A stretch of DNA of 64,000 nucleotides from NCBI RefSeq assembly GCF_030227115.1, contig NZ_JASSUA010000002.1:573655-637654 (forward strand), written 5' to 3'. Positions 25,510 to 35,081 of this stretch are shown here, in pieces. The number at the start of each line of letters is the position of its first letter. The stretch's first letter is position 1. This stretch comes from Marinobacter sp. SS13-12 (GTDB taxonomy: Bacteria; Pseudomonadota; Gammaproteobacteria; Pseudomonadales; Oleiphilaceae). The notes below the pieces were generated by a model. It was not told the DNA's origin. It made no database searches and saw nothing but the letters and a program-made list of their open reading frames with translations. The position numbers were made by a program, and so were the translations under genes.

Positions 25510-26850
25510 TCAGCTGGTTTGCTGCTCGCGGATACGGTCTGCCCAGCCCCGGACGCGGAGCATCAGGTCTGGTACGTCAATACGGGTCAGCCTGCCTTCC
25601 TGTACCTGAGGTACGCCGTTGATCCAGCTATGGCTTACCTGGCGGCCATGGTTGCTGTAAACAAGGTGAGAGGCCGGATCGTACACCGGCTGCAGGAATG
25701 GGTCGCCCAGGTCCACGGCAATGATATCTGCCAGCTTACCGGCTTGCAGTGATCCCAGCTCATGGGCGCGCCCCAGTGCCTTTGCACCGTCGATCGTGGC
25801 CATGGCCAGCGCCTCATGGGCAGACAACGCCGTGGCATCATCAGCCACCACCTTGGCCAGCATGGACGCGGTGCTAAGTTCGCCAAACAGATCCAGGTCA
25901 TTATTGCTGGCAGCACCGTCGGTGCCAATGGCGACATTGATGCCCGCCTCGCGGAATTTCTGTACCGGGCTGAGGCCGCTGGCCAGCTTGAGATTGGATT
26001 CCGGGCAATGAATCACCTGGGCGCCGGTGTCTTTCAGCAATTGTATGTCCGAGTCATCAATCTGGGTCATGTGGACACACTGGGTTGTGGGCCCAAGTAC
26101 GCCCAGCTCTGCCATTCGTGCTGTGGGTCGTTTGCCGGTTTTCTCCAGGGCATCGGCCACCTCGAAGGCGGTTTCATGGAGGTGGATCTGGATAGGCGTG
26201 CCAGTGCTCCGTGACAGCGCCACGGCTTTTGTCAGTGGCTCGTCAGACACCGTGTAAGGCGCATGGGGGCCGATGGCCGGCATAATGAACGGGTCGTCCT
26301 GCCACTGGCGGATGAAGCCCTCGCCCTTGGCCAGGTATTCGTCTGGCCCGGCTCCCCAGGGCGTCGGGAAATCCAGCAGGGGAAAACAAACCTGGGCGCG
26401 CATGCCGGCGTCTTTGGCAAGCTGTGCAACGATTTCGGGGAAAAAGTACATGTCCGCAAAGGTGGTGGTGCCGGTGCGAAGCATTTCTGCCATGGCCAGC
26501 TGCGTACCATCGGCAATGAATGGCTCGCTGACAAACGCGCCTTCGGCGGGCCAGATATGGTCATTCAGCCAGGTCATCAGCGGCAGGTCGTCTGCCAATC
26601 CCCGGAACAGCGACATGGCGGCATGGCCATGCATATTGATCAGGCCGGGAAGCACCACATGGTTGGGCAGGTCGATGGTTTCCTTGGCACGGTAACGGGC
26701 ATCGGCTTCATCCCGGGAGACCACTGCGGCAATCCGTTCGCCCTGGACAAGCACCGCCTGGTGTTCCAGTACCGCGTTCGCGGGCTCTATGGGGATAACC
26801 CAGCGTGCGTTGATGCGAATATCTGCTGCGGTAATGGTGTCTGCCGTCAT
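25510..26850 (-). CDS. mtaD: 5'-methylthioadenosine/S-adenosylhomocysteine deaminase (TRZ/ATZ family)
   Basis: This 446-residue amidohydrolase has metal-binding [14 protein letters not shown] (HxH), [12 protein letters not shown] with a third His, and [14 protein letters not shown] with the metal-binding Asp. It deaminates methylthioadenosine, S-adenosylhomocysteine or related adenosines. It is divergent from mtnA, the methylthioribose-1-phosphate isomerase gene, which supports a methionine-salvage role. The 159-base spacer between them contains a shared promoter region. Confidence 0.9.
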   Translation of the reverse strand: MTADTITAADIRINARWVIPIEPANAVLEHQAVLVQGERIAAVVSRDEADARYRAKETIDLPNHVVLPGLINMHGHAAMSLFRGLADDLPLMTWLNDHIWPAEGAFVSEPFIADGTQLAMAEMLRTGTTTFADMYFFPEIVAQLAKDAGMRAQVCFPLLDFPTPWGAGPDEYLAKGEGFIRQWQDDPFIMPAIGPHAPYTVSDEPLTKAVALSRSTGTPIQIHLHETAFEVADALEKTGKRPTARMAELGVLGPTTQCVHMTQIDDSDIQLLKDTGAQVIHCPESNLKLASGLSPVQKFREAGINVAIGTDGAASNNDLDLFGELSTASMLAKVVADDATALSAHEALAMATIDGAKALGRAHELGSLQAGKLADIIAVDLGDPFLQPVYDPASHLVYSNHGRQVSHSWINGVPQVQEGRLTRIDVPDLMLRVRGWADRIREQQTS

Positions 26851-27009
26851 TTACCCTGCCTTGGCCGGGCCGCCCGGAAAACGTCCGTGCAGCCGAAGAA
26901 TGTAGCCCGAAAGTATAGCGACCACCCGGACCAAGAACTACCCTGGGGGCTGAGTTTGGAGTGTTATCACAGGTATACTGCCTTTTTGTAACCTGTCTGG
27001 AGTGACTGA

Positions 27010-28074
27010 ATGAGCAAAACCACTGGTTCATCCGGTAAGCGCTCCATTGGAACCGTGGCCATACGCTGGCATGGCGGCAGTCTAGAGCTGCTGGATCAGC
27101 GGCTGCTGCCCGACCAGGAGCACTGGATTACGCTGGAGGGCGCCTCCGGTGTTGCCCAGTGTATCCGGGACATGGTGGTGAGAGGTGCCCCGGCCATTGG
27201 CATAAGCGCCGCCTATGGAGTGGCCCTGGCCGCCCGCCATGCCGGCGGTGGTGACTGGAAAGCCGAGATCAAGCAGGCCATACGCGAATTGGCCGCATCG
27301 CGGCCGACAGCGGTCAACCTGTTCTGGGCGCTGCAGGAAATGGAGCGTGAATTCGCCGGTTGTCACTCCCTGGATGAAGCTGTGAAACGGCTTGCCAATA
27401 CCGCGGAACGCATTCATGAGGACGATCTGGCCGCCAACCTGGCCATGGCCGATAATGCCCTGGAACACATGGCTGCCGACAAGCCGTTTTCTGTACTCAC
27501 CCACTGCAATACCGGTGCCCTGGCCACCGGCGGTTATGGTACCGCGCTGGGCGTAATCCGTCGGCTTCATGAGGCGAAAATGCTCAGGGACGTGTTTGCG
27601 GATGAGACCCGCCCCTGGCTGCAGGGCAGCAGGCTGACCGCCTGGGAACTGTCACGGGATGGTATTCCTGTCACTCTGAACGCAGACGGTGCGGCGGCTG
27701 CCATTATGGCTGCGGGTAAAGTGCGCTGGGTGATCGTCGGTGCCGACCGGATTACCGCCAATGGTGACGTTGCCAATAAAATTGGCACCTACAGCCTCGC
27801 GGTGCTGGCTCGCCACCACAAAGTGGGGTTTATGGTGGTGGCACCGTCCAGTACCGTCGACATGTCGCTGGAGTCCGGCAAGGATATCCCCATTGAAGAA
27901 CGCGAAGGCTCAGAGCTCAGGCAGATCAGGGGAGTGGCCATTGCGCCGGCCGGGGTCAAAGTATTCAACCCGGTATTCGATGTGACGCCGGCAAGCCTGA
28001 TTGACGTAATCGTGACCGAGAAGGGGGTTGTCAGCACGCCCAATGTGACCGGAATGTGGTCGCTATTCGACTGA
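27010..28074 (+). CDS. mtnA: S-methyl-5-thioribose-1-phosphate isomerase
   Basis: This 354-residue eIF2B-like isomerase of the methionine salvage pathway has [13 protein letters not shown], the catalytic Cys in [12 protein letters not shown] and the catalytic Asp in [18 protein letters not shown]. It converts methylthioribose-1-phosphate to methylthioribulose-1-phosphate. The last 12 bases overlap the 3' end of the opposing HTH gene. Confidence 0.95.
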   Translation: MSKTTGSSGKRSIGTVAIRWHGGSLELLDQRLLPDQEHWITLEGASGVAQCIRDMVVRGAPAIGISAAYGVALAARHAGGGDWKAEIKQAIRELAASRPTAVNLFWALQEMEREFAGCHSLDEAVKRLANTAERIHEDDLAANLAMADNALEHMAADKPFSVLTHCNTGALATGGYGTALGVIRRLHEAKMLRDVFADETRPWLQGSRLTAWELSRDGIPVTLNADGAAAAIMAAGKVRWVIVGADRITANGDVANKIGTYSLAVLARHHKVGFMVVAPSSTVDMSLESGKDIPIEEREGSELRQIRGVAIAPAGVKVFNPVFDVTPASLIDVIVTEKGVVSTPNVTGMWSLFD

Positions 28075-28785
28075 GTCGTCCTTTTGCGCCCGCAGTTCCG
28101 CCATTTCCTTTTCCTGCTCTTCGATAAAGTGCAGCGACATTTCGAAACTCTGACGGGTGAAATCCAGAACCTTCCGGAAACCCTCGTCAGAGAGGGTGCG
28201 GGCGTCGTCATGGCTGCGGAAGATATTGATGAACTGGCGCTCCCGCTCGAATTGCAGCGGTAGTCGGCCAATGCCCCAGTCGTTGAGTATTCGCCAGACC
28301 TCGGGGTTGTAATTGCGGGTGGTGCGAAGAATAAACGGAATCGGGTCGTTACGTGCTATCAGCGCTGCCAGGCGCAGTATCAGCTCAAATGACAGTGTGG
28401 TAGTGCCGTTTTCAATGGCCTCGAGAACCGATTTGTCTTTCAGATTCAGGGCTTCGCTCATTTCCGACCGGGTCAGCCCGGCCACTTCGCGGATGTCTTT
28501 CAGGGAGTTGCCGGCTGCCAGCATCATGCGAAGCTGATCCTGGGAGTTCATCAGTGCGCGGCCGACTTTCAGAGAGGTATCCGTGGATTTGGCGGCGAAG
28601 CGTAGTGCTGATCCTGTGAGGCCGGCAATGCGGTCAATGAGTGACTCGGACCCCTTGTTTTCCTCCTGACCTTCGGCACCCTGAACATGTCCTACCTCTT
28701 CCATGGACCTCATGGCATGCATGGCGTCCATCAGCATACCTTCCAGCAGGCGTGCCCTGTTCCGGTCTTCTTCCTTGTCAGCCAT
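28063..28785 (-). CDS. HTH-domain regulator with long C-terminal region
   Basis: This 240-residue protein has a central XRE-type HTH (about 93-145: [36 protein letters not shown]). It is flanked by an N-terminal segment with glycine/alanine-rich residues and a C-terminal helical region ending [13 protein letters not shown] (likely coiled coil). The position suggests a transcription regulator or nucleoid-associated protein; no target is visible. It overlaps mtnA tail to tail. Confidence 0.75.
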   Translation of the reverse strand: MADKEEDRNRARLLEGMLMDAMHAMRSMEEVGHVQGAEGQEENKGSESLIDRIAGLTGSALRFAAKSTDTSLKVGRALMNSQDQLRMMLAAGNSLKDIREVAGLTRSEMSEALNLKDKSVLEAIENGTTTLSFELILRLAALIARNDPIPFILRTTRNYNPEVWRILNDWGIGRLPLQFERERQFINIFRSHDDARTLSDEGFRKVLDFTRQSFEMSLHFIEEQEKEMAELRAQKDDSVE

Positions 28786-28819
28786 GGCTAACGCCCGTTC
28801 ACGGAGGAGTTTGGGCCGC

Positions 28820-30994
28820 TCAGCGCGCCTGGGCCTGAGCGGTTATCTGTTTGATGTCCAGGATGGAGGCCATGCGTTGATCCAGTTCCAGCATGTCGGC
28901 CATGATGTTGCCGCCTTCATGAACAATAAAGTCCATTTCCTCATCGGTGCTGTCCAGATCTGCTGCCTGTTGGTCCTGCCATTCGTCCAGCTCTTCCAGG
29001 CTGTCGAACGGGTCGCCACCATGAATCTCGCGGCGGGCATTGGCAATGCTGAGGCGCGTACGTTCAATCTGTGACTGATATTCCTTGCGGTCGTCGATGT
29101 TGAGGCTGACGGACGTCTGCTCCCGCTGTTGCTTGAGAAATTCGATTTCTTTCTGCAGCAACTGGAATTCCGGATGGTCTTCAAACCGGTTGTCGTGACG
29201 TGTGCGCAATTCGTCAATCACACTGCTGAAGTCAAAATAGCGGGTGTGGGGTACGGCTTCGATCTGGTCCCAGGGCAGGGCATGATCCAGGGCATCTTCA
29301 CCGATGCGGGTCTTGTCCACTCTTGACGGGATCTCGATATCGGGAATCACGCCCTTGTGTTGCGTGGAGCCGCCGGAAACCCGGTAGAACTTGCTCTGGG
29401 TGATCTTCAACTGGCCATGGTTCAGCGGGCGTACTGCCTGAACGGTGCCCTTGCCGAAGGTTTGGGAGCCTACTACCAGGCCCCGGCCATAATCCTGAAT
29501 GGCGCCGGCAAAGATCTCTGATGCCGATGCACTCATGCGATTGACCAGAACCACCAGCGGGCCGTCGTAGGAAACCGAGGGGTCTTCGTCGTTCAGTACC
29601 TGCACGTCGTTATTGGAGTTGCGGATCTGAACGGTGGGGCCCTTTTCGATAAACAGGCCGACCAGGTCGTTGGCTTCGTGAAGAGCGCCGCCGCCGTTGT
29701 TGCGGAGGTCCATCACCACACCATCAATTCCTTCTGCCTTGAGCTCATCGATCAGTTTGCGGACATCGCGGGTGGTGCTCTTGTAATTCGGGTCACCGTT
29801 CTGCATCGCCTTGAAATCGGCATAGAAGGTGGGAATGTGGATCACGCCGATGCGGAACGTGTCACTACCACGATCGAACTCAATCACTTCGCTGCTGGCG
29901 CTTTGCTCTTCCAGCTTCACCTTGTCGCGCTTGATGGCGATGGTCTCGGTGACGGTTTCATCCGGGGCGTCAGCGGGAATAACTTCGAGGGTAACGGTCG
30001 ACTCACGGGGACCACGAATCAGGTCCACCACTTCATCGAGGCGCCAGCCGATAACGTTTACGGCCTTGCTCTCATCTTCCTGTTTGACCGACACAATGCG
30101 GTCCGCTGGCTCAAGCTGGCCCTGCTTGGATGCTGGCCCGCCGGGTACCAGGCGGACCACTTTGGTGTACTCGTTGTCTGACTGCAACACGGCGCCAATG
30201 CCTTCCAGCGAAAGGCTCATGTTGATGTTGAAGTTCTCGGAGGTGCGCGGTGAGAAGTACGACGTGTGCGGGTCCCACATGCCGGCAAAGGCATTCATAT
30301 AGGCCTGGAAGGCATCCTCACTGCGGGCCTGGTAGGCACGCTTCAGTTGGCCTTCGTAGCGGCGGCGCAGAGCATCTTCAATGCCTTCATCATCAGTTCC
30401 GTTGAGGCGCTGGGCGAGCACAGCGTTCTTGATTCTCTTCACCCACAAGGCATCCAGCGCTTCCTTGTCGGCTTCCCAATTCGCCTCGGACCGGTCCAGC
30501 AGGATGCTTTCAGCGGCTTCGAAGTCGAGCTTGTCGATACCTTCATCGACAATTGCCAGGGCGAACTCAAGGCGTTGGATAATGCGTTGCTGCACCAGGT
30601 TGTAGATATCGAAGCCGGGCTGTAGCTGGCCGGTTTTGAGGGCCGAGCCAAGCCCCAGCCGTACGGCGTTGAAGTTCTCGATGTCTTTTTGCGTCAGGTA
30701 GATGCGCTGACCGTCGAGGTATTCCAGGTAGGCATCAAACACGTCTCCGGACAGAGAGTCGTTGATGCTCATGTCGCGGAAGTGGGTAAATTGTAATTGC
30801 CGCGCGATCAGGATGTTCGCCCTGGCTTGTTCCACGGTCGGGGACACAGGCTCGTAGACTTTGTCAGTATCCACCTTGGCCGAGACTGGCAGGGTGAGCG
30901 CCAGCATCAGGGTCAGGACGGCTGCCTGTTTGCCGGCTCTGCCGCCCTTGCCGGAGTTGCTGCAACGGCTGATAAATCGTTCCGCGATGCTCAT
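28820..30994 (-). CDS. prc: Carboxy-terminal processing protease Prc (Tsp)
   Basis: This 724-residue periplasmic tail-specific protease has a hydrophobic signal segment near residues 25-38. A PDZ domain lies at about 245-330 (LEGIGAVLQSDNEYTKVVRLVPGGPASKQG), followed by the S41 catalytic domain with Ser in NRMSASASEIFAG and Lys in TFGKGTVQ, then a helical C-terminal domain. Prc degrades proteins with nonpolar C-termini and trims cell-wall hydrolases. The length and S-K dyad match Prc rather than CtpA. It lies 34 bases downstream of the HTH gene start on the same strand. Confidence 0.95.
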   Translation of the reverse strand: MSIAERFISRCSNSGKGGRAGKQAAVLTLMLALTLPVSAKVDTDKVYEPVSPTVEQARANILIARQLQFTHFRDMSINDSLSGDVFDAYLEYLDGQRIYLTQKDIENFNAVRLGLGSALKTGQLQPGFDIYNLVQQRIIQRLEFALAIVDEGIDKLDFEAAESILLDRSEANWEADKEALDALWVKRIKNAVLAQRLNGTDDEGIEDALRRRYEGQLKRAYQARSEDAFQAYMNAFAGMWDPHTSYFSPRTSENFNINMSLSLEGIGAVLQSDNEYTKVVRLVPGGPASKQGQLEPADRIVSVKQEDESKAVNVIGWRLDEVVDLIRGPRESTVTLEVIPADAPDETVTETIAIKRDKVKLEEQSASSEVIEFDRGSDTFRIGVIHIPTFYADFKAMQNGDPNYKSTTRDVRKLIDELKAEGIDGVVMDLRNNGGGALHEANDLVGLFIEKGPTVQIRNSNNDVQVLNDEDPSVSYDGPLVVLVNRMSASASEIFAGAIQDYGRGLVVGSQTFGKGTVQAVRPLNHGQLKITQSKFYRVSGGSTQHKGVIPDIEIPSRVDKTRIGEDALDHALPWDQIEAVPHTRYFDFSSVIDELRTRHDNRFEDHPEFQLLQKEIEFLKQQREQTSVSLNIDDRKEYQSQIERTRLSIANARREIHGGDPFDSLEELDEWQDQQAADLDSTDEEMDFIVHEGGNIMADMLELDQRMASILDIKQITAQAQAR

Positions 30995-31188
30995 AAGCTT
31001 GTGTACCTGACGGTGGGTGGCGATACGGTTGACAAAAAAGGGGTCAGCGGATATCGCCCGATTGACTCATGGTTTTATTGTAGGCAAGCGCAGGTGCGGT
31101 TGCCATAGCGATGAAGTATCGGTTCGTGACAATCTGTCCATGGAGTGGGCAGGTTCGTAAACGGGAAAGCTCTCAGGCAAGGCAGGAG

Positions 31189-31221
31189 CCCTTGCCGGAG
31201 CGTAAAGGGCTCCGGCAAGGG
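31189..31221. terminator. Perfect 13-bp hairpin after the fatty acid oxidation operon
   Basis: CCCTTGCCGGAGC (31189-31201) and its exact complement (31209-31221) enclose a 7-base loop 11 bases beyond the dehydrogenase stop. No U-run follows on the leftward transcript, so it could be a terminator with weak tail, a Rho-dependent end stabiliser or a REP-like element. Confidence 0.5.
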
Positions 31222-31231
31222 AAGGCGGGGG

Positions 31232-33382
31232 TCAGATGAAGTTTTTGTTGGATTCTGCATTTTCCAGCAACAGGGCCGGTGGCGTGAAACGCTCACCAAA
31301 TCGCTCCGCGAGATTTTTTGCCCGTTCTGCGAAGGCTCTCACACCATACTGGTTGATAAACTGGATGGCGCCGCCGGTCCAGGGCGCAAAGCCGATACCG
31401 AAAATGCTGCCGATATTGGCATCTTCTACCGTGCGGAGTACGCCTTCCTCGAGGCAGCGAACGGTTTCAATTGCCTGGATGAACAGAATGCGGTCTTTCA
31501 GGTCTTGCAGCTCCGTAGTCCGGGCCTTTTCCTGATCCACAAACAGGTTTTCCAGTTCCGGCCACAGGTGTTTCTTGCCGGAGTCGGGATAGTCATAGAA
31601 CCCGGCACCGGCAGCCTTGCCCTTGCGGTTGTGGCTGCCGACCATCTGGTCGATCACTGCCTCCGCCGGGTGCGCCTTCCAGGTTTTACCGGCGGCTTCC
31701 GTGTCCTTTTTACTCTGGTCACGGATGTGCTGCATCAGGGTCATGCTGACTTCATCCGAGATCGCCAGCGGCCCCACAGGCATGCCGGCCAGAACACCCG
31801 CGTTCTCGATGCTGGAAGGGTGAATGCCTTCGCCCAGCATGGCGATGCCTTCATTCACGAAGGTGCCGAAGACCCGGGAGGTGAAGAATCCACGGCTGTC
31901 GTTCACGACAATGGGAATCTTGCCGATCTGCTGGACATAATCAAAGGCACGGGCCAGGGTCTCATCGGAGGTTTTGGCGCCCACGATGATTTCCACCAGC
32001 TGCATCTTGTCCACCGGGGAGAAGAAGTGCAGGCCAATGAAATTGGCCGGGTTGGTTGACGCTTCCGCAAGCTGTGTAATGGGAATGGTGGAGGTGTTGG
32101 ACGCAAAGATGCCGTTGTTGACCAGCTTCGCTTCCGCTTCCTGAGTCACCTTTGCCTTCAGTTCGCTGTCTTCGAACACGGCTTCGATGACGAGATCGCA
32201 ATCTTCAAGATCGTCGGCGGAGCCGGTGGCCTTGATGCGGTTCAATACCCCGGTTTTCTGCTCTTCGGTCATACGCCCGCGGCTGACTTTCTTCGCCAGC
32301 AGCTTCTCGGAATAGGCTTTGCCCTTTTCGGAGTTTTCCGTGGAAACGTCCTTGAGCACCACGTCAATACCGCGAGTGGCGGTAGAATAGGCAATGCCGG
32401 CGCCCATCATGCCGGCACCGAGAACGCCCACCTTGCGGAAGGTTTCCTTTTCCACGCCTGCGGGCCGGCTTTCACCGGCATTCACCGCATTGAGCTGGAA
32501 CCAGAAGGTGCCGGTCATGTTCTTGGCGACCTGGCCGGTAACCAGCTCTGCAAAATAACGGGTTTCGATCAGACTGGCGTTATCAAAGTCCACCTGCGCA
32601 CCTTCTACGGCCGCGGACAGGATACGCTCCGGTGCGGGGTAGCAGCCTTTGGTCTTCTGCTTCAGCATCGCCGGAGCGATGGCCAGTTTCTGTGCCATGG
32701 CCGGGTGATGGGGGGCTCCGCCGGGGAATTTGAAGCCTTTCTGGTCCCAGGTCTGCTGGCATTTCGGGTTGGCTTCGATAAAGGCCCGGGCTTTCGCCAT
32801 CATGTCATCGGCGGAGGAGGCCAGTTCATCGACAATACCGGCCTTGAGCGCGGCTTTCGGGTTCACCTTTTTGCCTTCCATCAGGAAAGGGAAGGCAGCC
32901 TCGAGGCCGATCATCCGGGGCAGCCGCTGGGTGCCGCCACCGCCAGGAAGCAGGCCCAGGGTGACTTCAGGCAGGCCCAGCTGGATCTTGTCGTCATCCA
33001 TCACCACGCGGTGGTGGCAGGCCAGGCAGATTTCCAGACCGCCGCCCAGGGCGGAGCCGTTGATGGCCGCGACAATGGGCCTGCCGCTGGTTTCCAGTGC
33101 GCGCATTTCAGCTTTGAGGCCGTTAACCATGTCTTCAAAGGCTGCTGCGTCTTCCCGCGTGACCTTGTGAAGTTCTTTCAGGTCGCCGCCGGCAAAGAAG
33201 GTTTTCTTGGCGGATGTAATGATAATGCCGCGAATGTTGTCGAGATCAGTTTTAACCTTGCCCACGGTCTCCGTCAGCCCCGTGCGGAAGTCGGCGTTCA
33301 TGGTGTTCGCGGACTGGCCGGGCATGTCGATGGTCAGGGTCAGGATCTGGTCTGAACCCAGGTCGTAGTGAATGGCGCTCAT
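31232..33382 (-). CDS. Fatty oxidation complex alpha subunit: enoyl-CoA hydratase/3-hydroxyacyl-CoA dehydrogenase
   Basis: This 716-residue bifunctional beta-oxidation enzyme is FadB/FadJ-like. The N-terminal crotonase domain contains NGSALGGGLEICLACHHRV and ALKAGIVDELA. A central NAD-binding domain starts at VGVLGAGMMGAGIAYSTATRG (about residue 318), and C-terminal dehydrogenase domains include NRIKATG and GIGFAPWTGG. It forms the complex with the thiolase encoded upstream (33-base gap, same strand). ATG 33382 has GGAG upstream. FadJ-like length suggests the second fatty oxidation complex, but the paralogue cannot be told with certainty. Confidence 0.9.
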   Translation of the reverse strand: MSAIHYDLGSDQILTLTIDMPGQSANTMNADFRTGLTETVGKVKTDLDNIRGIIITSAKKTFFAGGDLKELHKVTREDAAAFEDMVNGLKAEMRALETSGRPIVAAINGSALGGGLEICLACHHRVVMDDDKIQLGLPEVTLGLLPGGGGTQRLPRMIGLEAAFPFLMEGKKVNPKAALKAGIVDELASSADDMMAKARAFIEANPKCQQTWDQKGFKFPGGAPHHPAMAQKLAIAPAMLKQKTKGCYPAPERILSAAVEGAQVDFDNASLIETRYFAELVTGQVAKNMTGTFWFQLNAVNAGESRPAGVEKETFRKVGVLGAGMMGAGIAYSTATRGIDVVLKDVSTENSEKGKAYSEKLLAKKVSRGRMTEEQKTGVLNRIKATGSADDLEDCDLVIEAVFEDSELKAKVTQEAEAKLVNNGIFASNTSTIPITQLAEASTNPANFIGLHFFSPVDKMQLVEIIVGAKTSDETLARAFDYVQQIGKIPIVVNDSRGFFTSRVFGTFVNEGIAMLGEGIHPSSIENAGVLAGMPVGPLAISDEVSMTLMQHIRDQSKKDTEAAGKTWKAHPAEAVIDQMVGSHNRKGKAAGAGFYDYPDSGKKHLWPELENLFVDQEKARTTELQDLKDRILFIQAIETVRCLEEGVLRTVEDANIGSIFGIGFAPWTGGAIQFINQYGVRAFAERAKNLAERFGERFTPPALLLENAESNKNFI

Positions 33383-33414
33383 ATTCGTTTCTCCTCTCAG
33401 AATCAGTGGTCGGC

Positions 33415-34623
33415 TCAGACGCGCTCAATGATGGTGGCAATACCCATTCCGCCACCCACACACAGGGTGGCCAGGCCGTAGCGCAGTTCTCTCCGCTCCA
33501 GTTCGTCGAGCAGGGTGCCCAGAATCATGGCACCGGTGGCACCCAGGGGGTGGCCCATGGCGATGGCGCCGCCGTTAACGTTCACTTTCTCGTCGGGAAC
33601 CGACAGTTCCTTCTGGAAGCGCATGACCACGGAGGCAAAGGCTTCGTTCACTTCAAACAGGTCAATCTGGTCCGCCGTCATGCCAGCTTTTTCCAGTGCC
33701 TTGCGGGCCGCCGGCGCAGGTCCGGTCAGCATGATGGTGGGGTCGGTACTGGTGACCGCAGTTGCCAGGATGCGAGCGCGTGGTTTGAGCCCCATGGCCT
33801 TGCCCTTGGCTTCGCTGCCGATCAGCATGGCGGTCGCACCATCGACGATGCCGGAAGAGTTGCCGGCGTGGTGGACGTGATTGATCTTCTCCACGTAGTG
33901 GTATTTTTCCCGGGCGACTCCGTCAAAGCCCATCTCGCCCATCATCTGGAACGAGGGCTTGAGGCCGGACAGGGATTCCACCGTGGTGTTGCCGCGCACA
34001 TGTTCGTCGCGGTCCAGGATCATCACACCATTCTGGTCGGTAATAGGAATGATGGATTTGGAAAAATAACCCTTTTCCCAGGCGTTGGCCGCCTTCTGCT
34101 GGGATCTCACGGCAAATCCGTCCACGTCTTCCCGGGTGAAGCCCTCCAGGGTGGCGATCAGGTCCGCGCCGATGCCCTGGGGCATGAAGCCGGTATGCAG
34201 GTTGGTGGCCGGGTCGGTTGCCCAGGCGCCGCCATCGGACCCCATGGGTACCCGGGACATGGCCTCGACACCACCAGCAACAACCAGGTCTTCCCAGCCG
34301 GAACGCACCTTCATGGCGGCCAGGTTGACGGCCTCAAGACCGGAAGCGCAAAAGCGGTTGAGCGTGACGCCAGCCACCACTTCGTCCCAGTCCGCTGCCA
34401 GGGCGGCAGTTTTGGCAATATCCGCGCCCTGGTCGCCAACCGCAGTGACACAGCCCATGACGATATCGTCAACCTGGGCGGTGTCCAGGCTGTTTCTTTC
34501 CTGCAGTGCCTTGAGCACGGTGGTCAGCAGCGAGATGGGTTTGACGCTGTGCAGGGAACCGTCTTTCTTGCCGCGTCCACGTGGCGTGCGAACGGCATCG
34601 AAGATATAGGCTTCGGTGGTCAT
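33415..34623 (-). CDS. Acetyl-CoA C-acyltransferase (thiolase), fatty oxidation beta subunit
   Basis: This 402-residue thiolase has the active-site nucleophile Cys in [12 protein letters not shown], catalytic His in [15 protein letters not shown] and the C-terminal Cys in [12 protein letters not shown]. It cleaves 3-ketoacyl-CoA to acetyl-CoA plus a shortened acyl-CoA. It is first gene of a two-gene operon with the dehydrogenase/hydratase, the usual thiolase-alpha subunit arrangement in gammaproteobacteria. No PsrA or FadR-like operator was confidently found upstream. Confidence 0.92.
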   Translation of the reverse strand: MTTEAYIFDAVRTPRGRGKKDGSLHSVKPISLLTTVLKALQERNSLDTAQVDDIVMGCVTAVGDQGADIAKTAALAADWDEVVAGVTLNRFCASGLEAVNLAAMKVRSGWEDLVVAGGVEAMSRVPMGSDGGAWATDPATNLHTGFMPQGIGADLIATLEGFTREDVDGFAVRSQQKAANAWEKGYFSKSIIPITDQNGVMILDRDEHVRGNTTVESLSGLKPSFQMMGEMGFDGVAREKYHYVEKINHVHHAGNSSGIVDGATAMLIGSEAKGKAMGLKPRARILATAVTSTDPTIMLTGPAPAARKALEKAGMTADQIDLFEVNEAFASVVMRFQKELSVPDEKVNVNGGAIAMGHPLGATGAMILGTLLDELERRELRYGLATLCVGGGMGIATIIERV

Positions 34624-34814
34624 TTCCTGTCCTCTGTTGGTCTTTGACTCGGGAAGAGCATTTCAAATGCCTAACCATAGCGGTTTGCGGCCTCGATGCG
34701 TAATGACGTGCGCTGCCAATCCCATTGGCGAAAGTGCTCACGCCGGTCATGACATTTCGTGCCGGTGGATCTATGTTGTAGGCAGAGACTGATAGCAAAA
34801 GCAGGAGTAAGACG

Positions 34815-35081
34815 ATGTCCCTGAGAGATGCCATTGATAACTTTTACGAGCCGCTGGTTGCCGAGGCCATTGATGAAACCAGGGAGGAGGATGACAGCCA
34901 GGATTTTCTGGCGGATGTGATGTGCGTGGCACTGAACCGGCTACCCGCAAAATACTATCGTCACAGCATCGACATGATGTTCTATCTTGCCGACGGGGAG
35001 CTCGAAGGCATGAAAAAACACGCCCTGACCGCCGTGCAGGAGGCCAGGGCGTTTGTTAAAAGCCATAAACGGGACGATTAA
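34815..35081 (+). CDS. ComFB-family late competence protein
   Basis: This is an 88-residue protein with the family core NFYEPLVAEAIDET, DFLADVMCVALNRLPAKYYRHSIDMMFYL. ComFB-like proteins are small, and some bind cyclic dinucleotides; the role here is unknown. It starts at the ATG at 34815 and shares 4 bases with the 3' end of the opposing DUF349 gene. Confidence 0.8.
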   Translation: MSLRDAIDNFYEPLVAEAIDETREEDDSQDFLADVMCVALNRLPAKYYRHSIDMMFYLADGELEGMKKHALTAVQEARAFVKSHKRDD